Assembly: GCF_000711725.1 (NCBI RefSeq)
Contig: NZ_JONP01000015.1
Location: 1 to 64,000 of the forward strand
Origin: Roseomonas aerilata DSM 19363
GTDB taxonomy: Bacteria > Pseudomonadota > Alphaproteobacteria > Acetobacterales > Acetobacteraceae
Direction: 5' to 3'
Length of the DNA: 64,000 nucleotides
Shown here: positions 26,054 to 36,577 of the stretch, in pieces
How positions within the stretch are numbered: the stretch's first letter is position 1
Layout: the number at the start of each line of letters is the position of its first letter
Program-made: the position numbers and the translations under genes
Notes under the pieces: model-generated
Told to the model about the DNA's origin: nothing
Seen by the model: only the letters and a program-made list of their open reading frames with translations
Databases searched by the model: none

Positions 26054-29000
26054 TCAGGCCCGCTTGCGGCGCTTGGCCGGCGCCGCAACGGGCCGCCCGG
26101 CCAGGAGCGGGGCCAGGAAGCGACCGGTATGGCTCTCCGAGTTGGCTGCCACCTCTTCCGGGGTGCCCTCCGCCACGATCCTGCCGCCGCCGTCGCCGCC
26201 TTCCGGACCCATGTCGAGCAGCCAGTCGGCGGTCTTGATGACCTCTAGGTTGTGCTCGATGACCACGACCGTGTTGCCCTGGGCAACGAGGGCGTGCAGC
26301 ACCTCCAGCAGCTTGCGCACGTCCTCGAAGTGCAGGCCGGTGGTCGGTTCGTCGAGGATGTAGAGGGTGCGGCCGGTGGCGCGGCGGGAGAGCTCCTTCG
26401 CCAGCTTGATGCGCTGCGCCTCGCCGCCCGAGAGGGTGGTGGCCTGCTGGCCGAGATGGATGTAGCCGAGGCCGACCTCGCTCAGCACCTTCAGCTTGTC
26501 GCGGATGGCCGGGACGGCGGAGAAGAACTCCAGCCCCTCGTCCACGGTCATGTCGAGCACGTCCGAGATGGACTTGCCGCGGAACTTCACCTCCAGCGTC
26601 TCGCGGTTGTAGCGCTTGCCCTTGCAGGTGTCGCAGGTGACGTAGACGTCGGGGAGGAAGTGCATCTCGATCTTGAGGAGGCCGTCGCCGCCGCAGGCCT
26701 CGCAGCGGCCGCCCTTCACGTTGAAGGAGAAGCGACCGGACTTGTAGCCGCGGGCGCGGCTGTCCGGGAGCTCAGCGAACCAGTCGCGGATGGGGGCGAA
26801 GAGGCCCGTATAGGTCGCGGGGTTCGAGCGGGGCGTGCGGCCAATCGGCGACTGGTCGATGTCGATGATCTTGTCGAGGTGCTCCAGCCCCTCCAGCCGT
26901 TCGTGCGGCGCGGGGACGGTGCCGGCCCCCATCAGGCGGCGGGCTGCGGCCTTGTAGAGGGTCTCGATCACCAGCGTGGACTTGCCGCCGCCCGACACGC
27001 CCGTGACGCAGGCGAAGGTGCCGATGGGCAGCGAGGCCGTGACGTTCTTCAGATTGTTGCCGCTGGCGCCGACCACGCGGAGCTGGCGCTTGGGATCCGA
27101 CGCGCGGCGTGTCTCCGGCACAGGGATGGAGCGGCGGCCGGACATGTAGGCGCCGGTGATGCTGTCCGGGTTGGCCGCGACCTCCGCGGGCGTGCCGTGG
27201 GCGATGATGCTCCCGCCGCCCTTGCCGGCCGTGGGGCCGATATCCACGAGGTAGTCGGCGGCGCGGATCGCGTCCTCGTCATGCTCCACCACCAGCACGG
27301 TGTTGCCGATGTCGCGGAGGCGGCGGAGGGTACCGAGCAGACGCTCGTTGTCGCGCTGGTGCAGGCCGATGGAGGGCTCGTCCAGCACGTAGAGCACACC
27401 CGTCAGGCCGCTGCCGATCTGGGAGGCAAGGCGGATGCGCTGGCTCTCGCCGCCCGAGAGGGTGGCGCTGCCGCGGGCGAGAGTGAGGTAATCGAGGCCC
27501 ACATCCACGAGGAAGCGCAGGCGGTCGTTGATCTCGCGCAGAATCCGTCGGGCGATCTCCTGGCGCTGCGGCGTGAGTTGGTCGTAGACGCCGGCGAACC
27601 ACTCCATGGCCTTGCGGATGGAGAGGTCCGAGGATTCCGCGATGTTGAGGCCGGCCACCTTCACGGCCAGGGCCTCCGGCTTCAGGCGGGCGCCCTTGCA
27701 GACATGACAGGGGCGCTGCGACTGGTAGCGGCTGAGGTCTTCGCGGATCCAGGGGTTGTCGGTCTCGCGCAGGCGGCGCTCGAGGTTGGGGATGACGCCC
27801 TCGAAGGGCTTCTTCACCTCGTAGGCGCGCAGGCCGTCCTTGTAGCGGAGGGTGATGACCTCCTTCGTGCCCTCAAGGATCGCGTCCCGCACGGGGCGGG
27901 CGAGGTCCGCCCAGGGCGTGTTCGTCGACACCTTGAAGTGCCGCGCCAGGCTGTCGAGCGTCTGGTCGTAGTAGGGGGAGGAAGCACCGCCGGCCCAGGC
28001 GGCCACGGCCCCCTCGGCGATGGACTTGGCATCGTCGGGCACCACCAGGGCGGCGTCGAAGAAGGTCTCGCTGCCGAGGCCGTCGCAGGCGGGGCAGGCG
28101 CCCTGGGGGGAGTTGAAGGAGAATAGGCGGGGCTCGATCTCCTCGATGGTGAAGCCGGACTCCGGGCAGGCGAAGCGGGAGGAGAAGACGGTCCGCTCCC
28201 CGGTGTCGGCGCCTTCGAGGTAGACGACGCCGTCGGAGAGACCGAGGGCCATCTCGAAGCTGTCGGCCAGGCGCTGGGCGGCGCCTTCGCGGACCACGAC
28301 GCGGTCCACAACCGCCTCGATATCGTGCTTCTTCTTCTTGTCCAGCGCCGGCACCTCGTCGATGCGGAGGAGGGCGCCGTTCACCTTCACCCGCTCGAAG
28401 CCGCGGCGCTGGAGCTCGGCCAGCTCCTTCTTCCACTCGCCCTTCTTACCGCGGGCGACGGGGGCGAGGATGAGCAGGCGCGTGCCCTCGGGCATGGCCA
28501 TGACCCGGTCCACCATCTGGGAGACGGTCTGGGCCTCGATCGGCAGGCCCGTGGTGGGGGAGTAGGGGATGCCGACGCGCGCCCAGAGGAGGCGAGTGTA
28601 GTCCGCGATCTCGGTCACCGTGCCCACTGTGGAGCGCGGGTTATGGGAGGTGGTCTTCTGCTCGATCGAGATGGCCGGGGAGAGGCCCTCGATGCTGTCC
28701 ACGTCAGGCTTCTGCTGCAGCTCCAAGAACTGGCGGGCATAGGCCGAGAGGCTCTCGACGTAACGGCGCTGGCCCTCGGCGTAGATCGTATCGAAAGCCA
28801 GGGAGGACTTGCCCGAGCCCGAGACGCCCGTGATGACCGTCAGCGTCCCCTTGGGGAGGTCGAGGTCGATGTTCTTGAGGTTGTGCTGCCGGGCCCCCCG
28901 GATGCGGATATGGCCGCCGGTGCCGATCTCCAGGCTGCCGCGCTTGGCCAGGCGGTTGGCGCCCGTCAGGTTCGAGCCAGGCAGGTTCGAGGCATTCTCG

Positions 29001-29065
29001 GGCAGGCTGTCGGGCAAGGGAACGGGGCCTCTGTTCGCATTGTGTTCTTGGGTATGTGCCACCAT
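26054..29065 (-). CDS. uvrA: excinuclease ABC subunit UvrA
   Basis: A 1003-residue damage-recognition ATPase of nucleotide excision repair. Two ABC modules: Walker [21 protein letters not shown] and [17 protein letters not shown]; signatures [12 protein letters not shown] and [12 protein letters not shown]; Walker [12 protein letters not shown] and [11 protein letters not shown]. Zinc-finger cysteines are in CPACDG and CEACGGDG...CDTCKG. The N terminus has a polar extension of about 50 residues compared with short family members. An SOS-box sequence overlaps codons 7-11, which fits LexA control but puts the operator inside the ORF. Confidence 0.95.
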   Translation of the reverse strand: MVAHTQEHNANRGPVPLPDSLPENASNLPGSNLTGANRLAKRGSLEIGTGGHIRIRGARQHNLKNIDLDLPKGTLTVITGVSGSGKSSLAFDTIYAEGQRRYVESLSAYARQFLELQQKPDVDSIEGLSPAISIEQKTTSHNPRSTVGTVTEIADYTRLLWARVGIPYSPTTGLPIEAQTVSQMVDRVMAMPEGTRLLILAPVARGKKGEWKKELAELQRRGFERVKVNGALLRIDEVPALDKKKKHDIEAVVDRVVVREGAAQRLADSFEMALGLSDGVVYLEGADTGERTVFSSRFACPESGFTIEEIEPRLFSFNSPQGACPACDGLGSETFFDAALVVPDDAKSIAEGAVAAWAGGASSPYYDQTLDSLARHFKVSTNTPWADLARPVRDAILEGTKEVITLRYKDGLRAYEVKKPFEGVIPNLERRLRETDNPWIREDLSRYQSQRPCHVCKGARLKPEALAVKVAGLNIAESSDLSIRKAMEWFAGVYDQLTPQRQEIARRILREINDRLRFLVDVGLDYLTLARGSATLSGGESQRIRLASQIGSGLTGVLYVLDEPSIGLHQRDNERLLGTLRRLRDIGNTVLVVEHDEDAIRAADYLVDIGPTAGKGGGSIIAHGTPAEVAANPDSITGAYMSGRRSIPVPETRRASDPKRQLRVVGASGNNLKNVTASLPIGTFACVTGVSGGGKSTLVIETLYKAAARRLMGAGTVPAPHERLEGLEHLDKIIDIDQSPIGRTPRSNPATYTGLFAPIRDWFAELPDSRARGYKSGRFSFNVKGGRCEACGGDGLLKIEMHFLPDVYVTCDTCKGKRYNRETLEVKFRGKSISDVLDMTVDEGLEFFSAVPAIRDKLKVLSEVGLGYIHLGQQATTLSGGEAQRIKLAKELSRRATGRTLYILDEPTTGLHFEDVRKLLEVLHALVAQGNTVVVIEHNLEVIKTADWLLDMGPEGGDGGGRIVAEGTPEEVAANSESHTGRFLAPLLAGRPVAAPAKRRKRA
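29033..29047 (-). promoter_or_regulatory. putative SOS box (LexA site), GTTC-N7-GTTC
   Basis: Forward-strand GTTC, 7 bases, GTTC (GAAC-N7-GAAC on the coding strand) matches the direct-repeat LexA site of alphaproteobacteria. It covers codons 7-11 of uvrA as annotated from ATG 29065. A CATTATATG A/T-rich stretch just upstream could be the -10 region. Confidence 0.6.
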
Positions 29066-29115
29066 ATAATGGTGACGGGAAGGGGTCGCCGGGGGGCGCC
29101 CCTGCCCAGGCCTCT

Positions 29116-29165
29116 CCGGGGGCCGGCTTTGTCACCCCCTAAGGGGTGGCCTCGCCGGCCCCCGG
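29116..29165. repeat. nested inverted repeat between uvrA and ssb
   Basis: Outer arms CCGGGGGCCGGC (29116-29127) and its exact complement (29154-29165) enclose a second perfect hairpin CACCCC-CTAA-GGGGTG (29133-29148). It lies in the divergent gap, where a terminator is not expected, and has no T tract. It may be a cruciform, a protein site or a REP-like element. Confidence 0.6.
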
Positions 29166-29309
29166 AGGGTAGCTTCGTCGGCTCGTGCGCGAATCCCAAG
29201 GGGATTTTGCGGCTGCGGAGAATGTTGAAGGATTCGGTGGCGGCGCGGGCCGCCGGGTCCATAGAAGGTTTCGGCCGGGCTCGCCCGGCCTTTCGAGGAT
29301 GTGGGTAGA

Positions 29310-29870
29310 ATGGCCGGCAGCGTCAACAAGGCGATCATCCTGGGGCGCCTGGGAAAGGACCCGGAGGTCCGCAACTTCCAGAACGGCGGCAAGGTCGTGA
29401 ACCTCACGGTCGCGACGAGCGAGCGCTACAAGGACCGCGAGGGCAACCAGCAGGAGCGGACGGAGTGGCACAAGGTGGCCATCTTCAACGAGAAGCTGGG
29501 TGAGATCGCCGAGCGCTATCTGAAGAAGGGCAGCGAGGTCTATCTCGAGGGCCAGATCGAAACGCGGAAGTACCAGGGCCAGGACGGGCAGGACCGCTAC
29601 TCCACCGAGATCGTGCTGCGCCAGTTCCGGGGCGAGCTGACGCTGATCGGCGGCCGCGGCCAGGGCGGCGGCGGCGACGAGGCCGGCGGCGGCTACGGCG
29701 GGGACCGCGCCGAGCGCGGGGGCGGCTACGGCGGCGGTTCCTCGGGCGGCGGCTTTGGCGGGCGCGGCGGCTCCTCGGGCGGGGCTTCCAAGCCGGCGCG
29801 GAGCGGCGGCGCCGGCGGCGGCGGGTGGGACGCGCCGAAGGCCGACCTCGACGACGACATCCCCTTCTGA
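29310..29870 (+). CDS. ssb: single-stranded DNA-binding protein
   Basis: A 186-residue SSB. The OB fold covers residues 1-115 (NKAIILGRLGKDPEVR, TEWHKVAIFNEKLGEIAERYL, YLEGQIETRKYQ). A glycine-rich disordered linker and the conserved acidic tip DDDIPF, which recruits repair proteins, follow. It is divergent from uvrA, as in many proteobacteria. ATG 29310 is preferred over GTG 29301. Confidence 0.95.
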   Translation: MAGSVNKAIILGRLGKDPEVRNFQNGGKVVNLTVATSERYKDREGNQQERTEWHKVAIFNEKLGEIAERYLKKGSEVYLEGQIETRKYQGQDGQDRYSTEIVLRQFRGELTLIGGRGQGGGGDEAGGGYGGDRAERGGGYGGGSSGGGFGGRGGSSGGASKPARSGGAGGGGWDAPKADLDDDIPF

Positions 29871-29916
29871 GCGCCCCCCCAGGCGATCCCTCTCTGATCT
29901 TTCTGGATACCAATAA

Positions 29917-32685
29917 GTGAGCGATACCGAGAGCGGCGGCCCCTCCGACGAGCGGGCCCCGGACGAGACGCGGCCGGTGACGATCGAGGCGGAGATGCGC
30001 CGCTCCTACCTCGATTACGCGATGAGCGTGATCGTCTCCCGCGCGCTGCCGGACGCGCGGGACGGGCTGAAGCCTGTGCACCGGCGCATCCTGTTCGCGA
30101 TGAACGAGAACGGCTTCACGGCCGACAAGCCCTACAAGAAGTCGGCCCGCGTGGTCGGCGACGTCATGGGTAAGTACCACCCGCACGGCGACAGCGCGAT
30201 CTACGACGCCATGGTGCGGATGGCGCAGCCCTTCGCCATGCGCGTGCCGCTGATCGACGGGCAGGGCAACTTCGGCAGCATGGACGGCGATCCGGCGGCC
30301 GCCATGCGCTACACCGAGGCGCGGCTGGCGAAGTCCGCTGCGGCGCTGCTGGCGGGGATCGACGAGGACACGGTTGATTTCCAGCCCAACTACGACGAGA
30401 GCGCGGAGGAGCCGCGCGTTCTCCCGGCGGCCTATCCGAATCTTCTCGTCAACGGCTCGAACGGCATCGCGGTCGGGATGGCGACGAACATCCCGCCGCA
30501 CAACCCCGGCGAGGTGATCGACGCGACGCTCGCGATGATCGCCGATCCGGAGGTGACGCTCGAGCGGCTAATGGAGATCATGCCGGGGCCGGACTTCCCG
30601 ACGGGCGGCCTGATCCTCGGGCGCGCCGGCATTCGCGCGGCTTTCGAGACGGGGCGGGGCTCCATTCCCGTGCGCGCGCGCTGTGAGATCGAGGACATGC
30701 GCGGCGGGCGGCAGGCGATCGTCGTCTCCGAGGTGCCGTACCAGGTGAACAAGGCGACGCTGATCGAGCGCATCGCGGAACTGGCGCGCGCGAAGCAGGT
30801 CGAGGGCATCTCCGACCTGCGGGACGAGAGCGACCGTGACGGGATGCGGATCGTGATTGAGGTGAAGAAGGACGCGACGGCGGAGGTGGTGCTGAACCAG
30901 CTCTACCGCTTCACGAACCTGCAGACCTCCTTCCCCGTGAACTTCCTCGCACTCGACGACGGCACGCCCCGGCAGATGGGGCTGCGCGACGCGCTGCAGG
31001 TGTTCATCCGCTTCCGCGAGGAGGTGATCACCCGCCGCAGCCGCTTCCGGCTGAGCAAGGCGCGGGACCGCGGGCACATCCTGATCGGCCTGGCCATCGC
31101 GGTGGCCAATATCGACGAGGTGATTCGCGTCATCCGCGCGAGCCCGGACGCCGCCGCGGCGCGCGAGGCCCTGATGGCGACCGACTGGCCGGCGGGCGAC
31201 GTCGGCGCGCTGCTGGCGCTGGTGGACGATGCCGGCAACATCGTGACCGGCGACACGGTGCGCCTCACCGAGGCGCAGGCGCGCGGCATCCTGGAGCTGA
31301 CGCTGCGGCGCCTGACCGGGCTCGAGCGCGAGAAGATCATCCAGGAGCTGGACGAGATCGCGGCCAGCATCCGCGAGCTGCTGGACATCCTCTCCTCCCG
31401 CCCGCGGCGGCTGGAGTTGATGGCGCAGGAGCTGGCCGAGGTGCGGGCGCAGATCGCGGTACCGCGGTTGACCTCCATCCTCGACGGCGTGTCGGACCAG
31501 GACGACGAGAGCCTGATCGAGCCAGGGCTGATGGTCGTGACGATGACGCGGGACGGCTACGTCAAGCGCACGCCGCTCGAGACCTTCCGCGCGCAGAACC
31601 GGGGCGGTCGTGGGCGCAGCGCGGCCGGCACGCGCGAGGACGACGTCGTCATCCGCAGCTTCAACGCGCACACGCACCAGCACGTGCTGTTCTTCACCAG
31701 CCGCGGCATCGCCTTCCGCGAGAAGATCTGGCGGCTGCCGGAGGCAGGTCCGACGGCGCGCGGCCGCTCGCTGCGCCAGCTTCTCCAGCTGCAGGACGGC
31801 GAGACGGTGACGGCGGTGCTGCCGCTGCCGCAGGACGAGAGCCTGTGGGAGAACCTGCACCTCGTCTTCGCGACGGAGTGCGGCAATGTGCGGCGCAACC
31901 GCCTGTCCGACTTCCGCAACGTGCGGGCGGCGGGGCTGATCGCGATGAAGCTCGACGAGGGCGACAGCCTGGTGGGCGTGCAGACCTGCCGGGAAGGCGA
32001 CGACATCCTGCTGGCGACGCGCCTCGGCCGCGCCATCCGCTTCACGGCGGAGGAGGGCGTGCTGCGCGTCTTCGCCGGGCGTGACTCGACGGGCGTGCGC
32101 GGCATCAAGCTCGTGGGCAAGGGGGATGCGGTGATCGCACTCTCGGTGCTGCGGAACGTGCCGGCGACGCCGGGCGAGCGGACGGCCTATCTCAAGCTCG
32201 CGGCGGCGAAGCGACGGGCCCAGGGGGAGCAGGTGGGGGACCCGGCCGGGGAGGCTGGCGCCGAGGAGCCAACGCCCGTTGCTGAGGAAGGCGAGGAGGC
32301 CACCGAGGAGGTGGCGCTCAGCGCCGAGCGGACAGAGGAGCTGGAGCGGGCCGAGGAGATCCTGCTGGTCGTGACCGATACCGGCTTCGGCAAGCGCGCC
32401 TCGGCCTATGAGTACCGTCGTAGCGGGCGCGGCGGGCAGGGCATCTCGAGCATTCCGCTCGGGCGTAACAAGGGCCACGCGGCGGTCGCAACCTTCCCGG
32501 TTCGGCAGGGCGATGACGTGATGCTGGTGACCGACAACGGCCGCCTGATCCGCCTGCCCGCCGACCAGGTGCGGGTGATGGGCCGCGGGGCAGCGGGCGT
32601 CACCCTCTTCCGCCTGGACAAGGGAGAGGCGGTGACCTCCTGCTTCCCGGTGGTCGATGACGGGGTGGTCGTCGGCGATGCCTGA
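29917..32685 (+). CDS. gyrA: DNA gyrase subunit A
   Basis: A 922-residue type II topoisomerase subunit starting at GTG 29917. Catalytic Tyr132 is in RYTEARLAK. The quinolone-resistance region [15 protein letters not shown] keeps Ser93 and Asp97, the susceptible state by E. coli analogy (S83/D87). The GyrA box of the C-terminal beta-pinwheel appears as QNRGGRG. Between blades, about residues 761-815, is an acidic low-complexity insert rich in Glu, Ala and Pro. The coaD start overlaps its end by 8 bases. Confidence 0.95.
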   Translation: MSDTESGGPSDERAPDETRPVTIEAEMRRSYLDYAMSVIVSRALPDARDGLKPVHRRILFAMNENGFTADKPYKKSARVVGDVMGKYHPHGDSAIYDAMVRMAQPFAMRVPLIDGQGNFGSMDGDPAAAMRYTEARLAKSAAALLAGIDEDTVDFQPNYDESAEEPRVLPAAYPNLLVNGSNGIAVGMATNIPPHNPGEVIDATLAMIADPEVTLERLMEIMPGPDFPTGGLILGRAGIRAAFETGRGSIPVRARCEIEDMRGGRQAIVVSEVPYQVNKATLIERIAELARAKQVEGISDLRDESDRDGMRIVIEVKKDATAEVVLNQLYRFTNLQTSFPVNFLALDDGTPRQMGLRDALQVFIRFREEVITRRSRFRLSKARDRGHILIGLAIAVANIDEVIRVIRASPDAAAAREALMATDWPAGDVGALLALVDDAGNIVTGDTVRLTEAQARGILELTLRRLTGLEREKIIQELDEIAASIRELLDILSSRPRRLELMAQELAEVRAQIAVPRLTSILDGVSDQDDESLIEPGLMVVTMTRDGYVKRTPLETFRAQNRGGRGRSAAGTREDDVVIRSFNAHTHQHVLFFTSRGIAFREKIWRLPEAGPTARGRSLRQLLQLQDGETVTAVLPLPQDESLWENLHLVFATECGNVRRNRLSDFRNVRAAGLIAMKLDEGDSLVGVQTCREGDDILLATRLGRAIRFTAEEGVLRVFAGRDSTGVRGIKLVGKGDAVIALSVLRNVPATPGERTAYLKLAAAKRRAQGEQVGDPAGEAGAEEPTPVAEEGEEATEEVALSAERTEELERAEEILLVVTDTGFGKRASAYEYRRSGRGGQGISSIPLGRNKGHAAVATFPVRQGDDVMLVTDNGRLIRLPADQVRVMGRGAAGVTLFRLDKGEAVTSCFPVVDDGVVVGDA

Positions 32686-33181
32686 GCGGATCGGGGTCTA
32701 TCCCGGCACCTTCGACCCTGTGACGAACGGGCATATCGACGTGATCCAGCGGGCCGCGCGCCTGCTGGACCGACTGGTGATCGGGGTGGCCATGAACGCC
32801 GGCAAGGGCCCGATCTTCCCGATCGAGGAGCGGGTGGAGCTGGTGCGGGCGGAGACGGACAGCATCTCCACCGCTACGGGCACTGCCATCGAGGTGGTGC
32901 CCTTCGCGGGGCTGCTCGTCACCTTCGCGCGCGAGCACGGGGCCGGGATGATCGTGCGCGGCCTGCGCGCGGTCTCAGACTTCGACTACGAGGTGCAGAT
33001 GGCCGGCATGAACCGGCGGTTGGACAACGGGGTCGAAACCGTCTTCCTCATGGCCAGCGAGACGAACCAGTTCATCTCCTCCTCCTTCGTGAAGGAGATC
33101 GCGCGCCTGGGGGGAGACATTTCGAGCTTCGTGCCCCAATTGACGCATGAGCGCACGCTCGCCCGCGTCCGCCCCGCCTGA
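32678..33181 (+). CDS. coaD: phosphopantetheine adenylyltransferase
   Basis: A 167-residue nucleotidyltransferase of coenzyme A synthesis. [16 protein letters not shown] carries the TxGH-type motif, [14 protein letters not shown] binds phosphopantetheine, and [10 protein letters not shown] is the C-terminal nucleotide motif. It catalyses ATP + 4'-phosphopantetheine to dephospho-CoA + PPi. ATG 32678 overlaps the end of gyrA, suggesting cotranscription. Confidence 0.95.
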   Translation: MPERIGVYPGTFDPVTNGHIDVIQRAARLLDRLVIGVAMNAGKGPIFPIEERVELVRAETDSISTATGTAIEVVPFAGLLVTFAREHGAGMIVRGLRAVSDFDYEVQMAGMNRRLDNGVETVFLMASETNQFISSSFVKEIARLGGDISSFVPQLTHERTLARVRPA

Positions 33182-33221
33182 ACGGCGGGGCAACACGCCA
33201 ACCATCCGGGAAGCCAAGGCC

Positions 33222-33794
33222 ATGCAGCGCCGGACCTTGATCGCCACCTCGATCGCCACCGCCACGGGAGCCATGATGAGCGACGCCACCACCAATGAGG
33301 CCGAGGCCCAGGCCAATGCCGACAACACCCTCTATCTCGACCTGAAGGACGGGCGGGTGACGATCGAGCTGCGGCCGGATCTCGCGCCGAAGCATGTGGA
33401 GCGCATCAAGACGCTCTCCGCGCAGGGCTTCTACGACAACACCCCCTTTCACCGCGTGATCGAGGGCTTCATGGCCCAGGGCGGCGATCCCACGGGCACG
33501 GGCACGGGCGGCAGCCAGCTTCCCAATGTTCCCGCGGAGTTCTCGCCCCCGGCCAAGGCGCGCTTCCTGCGCGGCACCTGCGGCATGGCGCGCTCGGGCG
33601 ACCCGAACAGCGCGAACAGCCAGTTCTTCATCATGTTCGGGCCTTACCCGAGCCTCGACGGCCAGTACACGATCTGGGGGCGCGTCACCTCCGGCATGGA
33701 GATCGTGGACAAGATCAAGCGTGGCAGCGGCAGCAACGGCCAGGTGCAGAACCCCGATCGCATCGTGAAGATGCGCCCGGCGGGCGTGGCCTGA
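33222..33794 (+). CDS. peptidyl-prolyl cis-trans isomerase, cyclophilin type, exported
   Basis: A 190-residue cyclophilin. The N-terminal MQRRTLIATSIATATG looks like a Tat- or Sec-type signal. The fold follows, with FHRVIEGFMAQGGDPTGTGTG, MARSGDPNSANSQFFI and the later IWGRVTSGMEIVDKI. The active-site Arg and Phe residues (FHRVI, QFFIMF) are present. The start is set at ATG 33222, 40 bases after coaD. Periplasmic folding helper is the likely role. Confidence 0.88.
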   Translation: MQRRTLIATSIATATGAMMSDATTNEAEAQANADNTLYLDLKDGRVTIELRPDLAPKHVERIKTLSAQGFYDNTPFHRVIEGFMAQGGDPTGTGTGGSQLPNVPAEFSPPAKARFLRGTCGMARSGDPNSANSQFFIMFGPYPSLDGQYTIWGRVTSGMEIVDKIKRGSGSNGQVQNPDRIVKMRPAGVA

Positions 33795-33816
33795 GCGGCG
33801 CATTGCTGACACTGTC

Positions 33817-33846
33817 TTGACAGCAGGGGCGCGCGCTTCCCATAGG
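33817..33846 (+). promoter_or_regulatory. probable tRNA-Lys promoter
   Basis: A perfect -35 TTGACA (33817-33822), an 18-base spacer and a weak -10 CATAGG (33841-33846), ending 11 bases before the tRNA 5' end. Confidence 0.55.
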
Positions 33847-33857
33847 AGCGGCGGCGC

Positions 33858-33933
33858 GCGCCTGTAGCTCAGTCGGTAGAGCACGAGACTTTTAATCTTG
33901 GGGTCCTGGGTTCGAGCCCCAGCGGGCGCACCA
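33858..33933 (+). tRNA. tRNA-Lys (anticodon UUU)
   Basis: A 76-nt cloverleaf with encoded CCA. The acceptor stem GCGCCTG pairs with CGGGCGC. The D arm is GCTCAGTCGGTAGAGC, the anticodon loop CTTTTAA has UUU at 34-36, and the T arm has GGTTCGAGCCCC. Confidence 0.95.
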
Positions 33934-33944
33934 AGACACGGCCT

Positions 33945-35702
33945 TCATGCGAGGCCCACTTCCTCCTGCCGTCGCTTGTCGAGCTCCTCGCCGTAGCGGC
34001 GGAGAACGAAGGTGGCGGTCAGCAGCCCCAGCACACGCCGACTCTCCACGCCGTCGATTACGGCCATGGCCTCAGCCTCCGCGGCGTCGAAGGCGGCCAT
34101 GGCCTCCTTCGCGTTCATGGCAGGCAACAGCGCGGCCTCGCGATGGTGCAGGATCGTCGCGAGGGGTTCCGTCTCATCCGGCGCAGCATGGGCCTCGGCG
34201 ACCAGGACAATGCCGGCGTAGCGACCAGCCTCGTCGAGGGCGATGACGCGCTCGGCGGAGCCGAGGGGGAAGTCACGGCGGAAGGCGCTGATGCGGGTGT
34301 CTGCTGCGATGGTGCGGAGATCCCGCCGCATCATGCGCCCGACCGTCAGCTCCCTCAGCCAACCGACATCGTGGGCGGAGCGGATGCCCTCGCCGCGCAG
34401 GTGGAAGCGCCAGGTGGCGAAGGAGTAGCCGAAGAGGCGCCGCACCGCGAGGCCGGTGACGACGACCGCGATGAGCACGGCGCCGGCCACCTGGAAGTTG
34501 CCGGTGGTCTCGAGCGCGAGGAAGGTCATGGCGAGCGGCGCGCCGATAACGGCAGTGCCGAAGGCGCTCATCCCCACCACCGCGAGCAGGAGCGGATCGA
34601 CCAGGCCGAGGCCCGCGAGGTTGATCGCGGCCGCCACGACCTTGCCGAGAAGGGCGCCGAGCAGGAGGGAGGCGAAGAACAGCCCGCCGCGGAAGCCGGC
34701 CCCGAGCGAGATCGCCGAGGCGAGGGCCTTCAGCAGGAGGAGCAGAAGGGCCGCCCGCGCCGTGCCTTCCGTGTTGAAGGCAAGGTGCAGCGCCCCGTGG
34801 CCGGCGGAGAGGACGCCAGGCGAGAGGAGGGCGAGGAGCCCGACCGCGAGGCCGCCCGCTGCGGGGCGCAGCCAGGAGGGACGGACGACGCGCTTCAGCA
34901 CGGCCTCGACGAGGCTCACCCCGCGCATGAGCGCGATGGCCGCCAGCGCCGCCATCAGGGCGAGCAAGAGCGCCAGGGCGTAGCCGTCCCAGCCCGGGGA
35001 GGCGACGCCGCCGGGCTGGACGACGTAGGTCTGGCCGTGCACGAGCCGGGCAACGAGCGTCGCCACCACGGCGCTGGTAATCACCGGCGCGAGGCTGGCG
35101 ATGGTATAGGTGCCGATCACCAGCTCGAACGCGTAGAAGGCGCCGGTGAGCGGGGCGTCAAAGGCCGCCGCGATGGCCCCCGCGGCGCCGCAGCCCACCA
35201 GCACCCTGAGGTCCCCACGGCGCAGGCCGAAGAGGATGCCGGTGCGCGAGGCCACGGCGCCGGCCACCTGGGTATAGCCCGCCTCAAGGCCGACCGAGGC
35301 ACCAAAGCCATTTGAAACAAGGTTCTGGCCGGCGACCACGGCGCCGTCCTGCAGGGCCATGCGGCCGCCATGCAGGGCATTCGCCTCAATCGGGTCCACG
35401 GGCACGCGGGGGTGCCAGCGGGCGAGGCCGAGATTGATCAGGCCGAGGAGCAGCCCGCCGGCCGCCGGCATCAGCAGGGCGAGGTCGGGATCGATGTCTC
35501 GCAGCGCACTCAGCCCGTGCGTGACCTCCGGACCGAAGAGCAGGGTATGCAGGCCCTGGGCGATGCCGCTCATCGAGGCGGCGACCGCGCCGCTGGCGAT
35601 GCCCACGACGGCGCCGAGCACCACGAGGCCCGGCTCCGTGCCCCGGATCCAGGCGCGGAGGCTGCCGAGCCCCTGGGTGAGGTGCTGCCGGCGGATCCTC
35701 AT
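33945..35702 (-). CDS. CLC-type chloride channel/transporter with C-terminal CBS-like region
   Basis: A 585-residue membrane protein with about ten or more hydrophobic segments. The CLC gating-glutamate region appears as GLEAGYTQ, where the canonical motif is GREGPTVQ: the Glu and Gln are kept, the Pro is not. The first selectivity motif is altered as well (VPVDPIEANALHGG). A C-terminal region of about residues 445-560 (VGRMMRRDLRTI, MAVIDGVESRRVLGLLT) resembles a CBS pair. It overlaps the upstream TauE-like gene by 4 bases, suggesting anion-related co-function. Ion specificity is uncertain. Confidence 0.85.
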   Translation of the reverse strand: MRIRRQHLTQGLGSLRAWIRGTEPGLVVLGAVVGIASGAVAASMSGIAQGLHTLLFGPEVTHGLSALRDIDPDLALLMPAAGGLLLGLINLGLARWHPRVPVDPIEANALHGGRMALQDGAVVAGQNLVSNGFGASVGLEAGYTQVAGAVASRTGILFGLRRGDLRVLVGCGAAGAIAAAFDAPLTGAFYAFELVIGTYTIASLAPVITSAVVATLVARLVHGQTYVVQPGGVASPGWDGYALALLLALMAALAAIALMRGVSLVEAVLKRVVRPSWLRPAAGGLAVGLLALLSPGVLSAGHGALHLAFNTEGTARAALLLLLLKALASAISLGAGFRGGLFFASLLLGALLGKVVAAAINLAGLGLVDPLLLAVVGMSAFGTAVIGAPLAMTFLALETTGNFQVAGAVLIAVVVTGLAVRRLFGYSFATWRFHLRGEGIRSAHDVGWLRELTVGRMMRRDLRTIAADTRISAFRRDFPLGSAERVIALDEAGRYAGIVLVAEAHAAPDETEPLATILHHREAALLPAMNAKEAMAAFDAAEAEAMAVIDGVESRRVLGLLTATFVLRRYGEELDKRRQEEVGLA

Positions 35703-36478
35703 GGCCCGCCCCCGAGCAGACCCGCCATCCCCTTGGCCGCCGTGAGGAGGGCGACAAGGGCGAGTGTGGCGAGCGACACGTTCCGGTGCGCACCGCCGGC
35801 CCGGCGAAAGAGGGCGGCGCCCAGGCGCGACCCCCCGAGCATCAGGGGCATGCCCGCAAGGATCAGCACCAGCTCCCGCCGCCCCATGGCGCCGATCAGG
35901 ACGAGGCTGGCAGTGGAAAGGGCAGCCGAGAAGAGGAAGAAGACCATCAGGGAGGCGCGCACCTGGACGGGCTTCAGCGGCAGGGCGAGATAGTAGGCGA
36001 GGGCCGGCGGGCCGGGCATGGCCGCCATCCCGTTAAAGAGGCCGGACAGCGCCCCGGCGGCGATGGTGGTGGCGTGTCCGGGGAGGGTTCTGAACCCGGG
36101 CGTGACGAGGAGAGCGAGCACCGCCACCCCGCAGGCCGCGGCCAGGACGAGCCGCGCCGCGTCGGCCGGCAGCCAGGCGAGGAGGAGGGTGCCGAAGGGC
36201 GAGGCAACCACCGCCCCCGCCGCGAGCCAGCGAACCGAGGGCCAGTGGCAGGTGCGCGCGGCGCCGCGGAAGTCCATCAGCCCGCCAAGGAACTGGAGCC
36301 CGGCGGCCAGCGCCACCGCCAGCAGCGGGGGTAAGGCGAGGCTCAGCAGGGGCACGGCGATGATCGCGAAGCCGAAGCCGGTGAAGCCGCGGAACAGGGC
36401 CGAGAGGGCGATGATGACCACCACGGGCCCGAGCGTGGCGAGGGACGGCATGTCCGGCGGGATGAGGCTTTCGGGCAT
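35699..36478 (-). CDS. TauE/SafE family sulfite exporter-like permease
   Basis: A 259-residue membrane protein with about 8 helices and the TauE/SafE pattern (ALFRGFTGFGFAIIAVPLL near the N terminus, GALSGLFNGMAAMPGPPALAY in the middle). The family exports sulfite, sulfoacetate or other small organic anions. ATG 36478 has GGAG about 7 bases upstream. Confidence 0.85.
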   Translation of the reverse strand: MPESLIPPDMPSLATLGPVVVIIALSALFRGFTGFGFAIIAVPLLSLALPPLLAVALAAGLQFLGGLMDFRGAARTCHWPSVRWLAAGAVVASPFGTLLLAWLPADAARLVLAAACGVAVLALLVTPGFRTLPGHATTIAAGALSGLFNGMAAMPGPPALAYYLALPLKPVQVRASLMVFFLFSAALSTASLVLIGAMGRRELVLILAGMPLMLGGSRLGAALFRRAGGAHRNVSLATLALVALLTAAKGMAGLLGGGP

Positions 36479-36577
36479 GCGCGGCTCCGGGCGGAACGAT
36501 GCGCTACGCCGATCCGCCCGCGGGGGGAAGGGTGCGGCCCTCTTCCGGCCCGCGGTCGCGCGGGCTAAGGCGGTGCC

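Noticed and set aside
26252-28126. 624-codon open frame antisense to uvrA
   Set aside because: Low-complexity translation; uvrA is unmistakable on the other strand.
30568-32478. 636-codon open frame antisense to gyrA
   Set aside because: Mirror-frame artefact of high GC; no motifs.
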